DNA from: Pseudomonas sp. SID14000
GTDB lineage: Bacteria; Pseudomonadota; Gammaproteobacteria; Pseudomonadales; Pseudomonadaceae
Reading direction: 5' to 3'
Assembly (NCBI RefSeq): GCF_002165135.1
Contig: NZ_NFZQ01000002.1
Location: forward strand, 310,001-374,000
Length of the DNA stretch: 64,000 bases
Shown here: positions 63,378 through 64,000 of the stretch, one piece after another
Layout of the letters: each line of letters opens with the position of its first letter
Numbering within the stretch: position 1 is the first letter of the stretch
Position numbers and translations under genes: made by a program
Notes under the pieces: generated by a model
Told to the model about the DNA's origin: nothing
Databases searched by the model: none
Seen by the model: the letters and a program-made list of their open reading frames with translations, nothing else

Positions 63378-63668
63378 GCGGGTTGGTTCTGCTATCCCTG
63401 GGTTACGGTTGTGGGGTTTGCGTGCTCCACACGTGTCCGCCAATGCTTGAGGCATTGAACCGTTAGCGTCCGGCAAGGGACTGCCGAGACGGTCTCCAAA
63501 TTGATTGTTCGCAACGTGCCGATATCCATAAACACCCAGCCGTTCGCAGGCCAGGCGACCGCTGTCCGATAGCAAATCGCTACCTCCAATATTCCAAAAT
63601 AAACGAATCCTATTCTCTTATAGCTCCTAACCTGTCCGTTGATGGATCAACCACCAACGGAGCAAATC

Positions 63669-64000
63669 ATGGAAAGATTCGAGTCTTCGTCTTCGCTTGC
63701 CCGATCATCCGTCACCGTCGTTCCTGAGTCCCGCTTCATGCAGAACTACCGGGTAGCCAGCGCCGTTCACGGTGGCAGTTCGGCATCCGCCATCGTCAAT
63801 GGGCATGGGGATGTGGAGTTGTTTACCAGTGGCAGCGACACCCAGGTCTGGAACATTTATCCCGATCCACATAGCCCGACCGCCAACAGCGCAACGCTGA
63901 CCGGGTTGACCGGCGAGGTGATCAGCACCGGCCTCACCCCCAGCGGGGACATCGTGGTATTCGCGGCACAGGGCACCAACCTGCTGTACTGTGTCGAACA
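63669..64000 (+). CDS. Unknown protein, cut by the window edge
   Basis: The gene starts with ATG at 63669 (CGGAG eleven bases upstream) and stays open for 110 codons to the window end. The sequence starts with a Ser/Val-rich stretch, then reads like one blade of a beta-propeller: SAIVNGHGDVELFTSGSDTQVWNIYPDP, then SGDIVVFAAQGTNLLYCVE. No signal peptide. I cannot name a family from this fragment. Confidence 0.65.
   Translation, partial: MERFESSSSLARSSVTVVPESRFMQNYRVASAVHGGSSASAIVNGHGDVELFTSGSDTQVWNIYPDPHSPTANSATLTGLTGEVISTGLTPSGDIVVFAAQGTNLLYCVE

Noticed and set aside
62220..63575. 451-codon minus-strand open frame
   Set aside because: Antisense to glsA and then across REP repeats; no domain visible.
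63392..63589. 65-codon minus-strand frame next to the REP repeats
   Set aside because: Protein-like in places, but without ribosome-binding site or recognisable family, so not called.

Overview
The window is a piece of chromosome from a fluorescent Pseudomonas, most likely of the P. putida group. The evidence is the G+C-rich coding, the dense REP palindromes (core GGGAGCGG…CCGCGAA), and familiar gene blocks: thrS-infC-rpmI-rplT-pheS-pheT-ihfA, rbsBACRKD, modABC, ahpC/ahpF and an rsmE-type csrA. Positions 1-49800 are mostly ordinary core genome. The rest is a variable region that begins at a tRNA-Pro gene.

Layout. 1-7000: a GNAT acetyltransferase, an adhP-type alcohol dehydrogenase, DoxX, tRNA-Leu(TAA), a three-gene signalling operon (PAS histidine kinase, double-domain KaiC-like ATPase, receiver-only protein) and the CsrA-family regulator. 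7270-12900: a topoisomerase IB, modABC with a clear ModE operator, a nitronate-monooxygenase-like flavoprotein and two small conserved proteins. 13000-17500: a tsdB-tsdA thiosulfate dehydrogenase pair, galU and gor. 17700-27200: ahpC, ahpF, yceH, sstT, a NhaR-like regulator, a TerC-family protein and an FAD amine oxidoreductase. 27290-31700: two separately transcribed, identical tRNA-Val(GAC) genes, an NhaA antiporter, a TrkH-type K+ transporter and a SPOR lipoprotein. 32400-32930: a wrecked endonuclease I gene and a DUF1654 gene with a LexA box. 33170-40500: the ribose operon with its own LacI-type repressor and operator, then a nucleoside hydrolase. 40750-49610: an I78 inhibitor lipoprotein, a cold-shock protein, and the thrS to ihfA translation block ending in a MerR-like gene.

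The accessory region starts directly after tRNA-Pro(GGG). First comes a decayed IS5-family transposase broken by several frameshifts. Next is a low-G+C (about 40-45% by eye) minus-strand operon of four tightly coupled genes, 56394 down to 50535: a gamma-class N6-adenine DNA methyltransferase; a soluble 766-residue protein with an N-terminal MutL/Hsp90-type GHKL ATPase and a C-terminal histidine kinase core; a receiver-domain protein with a large unknown output; and an unrecognised 243-residue protein. I do not recognise this set as a named defence or regulatory system, and it is the best candidate here for something undescribed. Beyond it are a 3' remnant of a second glutaminase gene, a probable modification-dependent HNH endonuclease, small Pseudomonas-specific proteins, an HD hydrolase, a NYN/OST-HTH nuclease-like protein, a GAF-GGDEF diguanylate cyclase, the intact glutaminase and the start of an unknown gene cut by the window edge.

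The core genes group into coherent functions: ribose salvage (rbs plus nucleoside hydrolase), molybdate uptake under ModE control, thiol and peroxide defence (gor, ahpC, ahpF), cation homeostasis (nhaA, trkH) and translation (thrS, infC, rpmI, rplT, pheST). All family calls rest on reading the sequences by eye. No database search was run.
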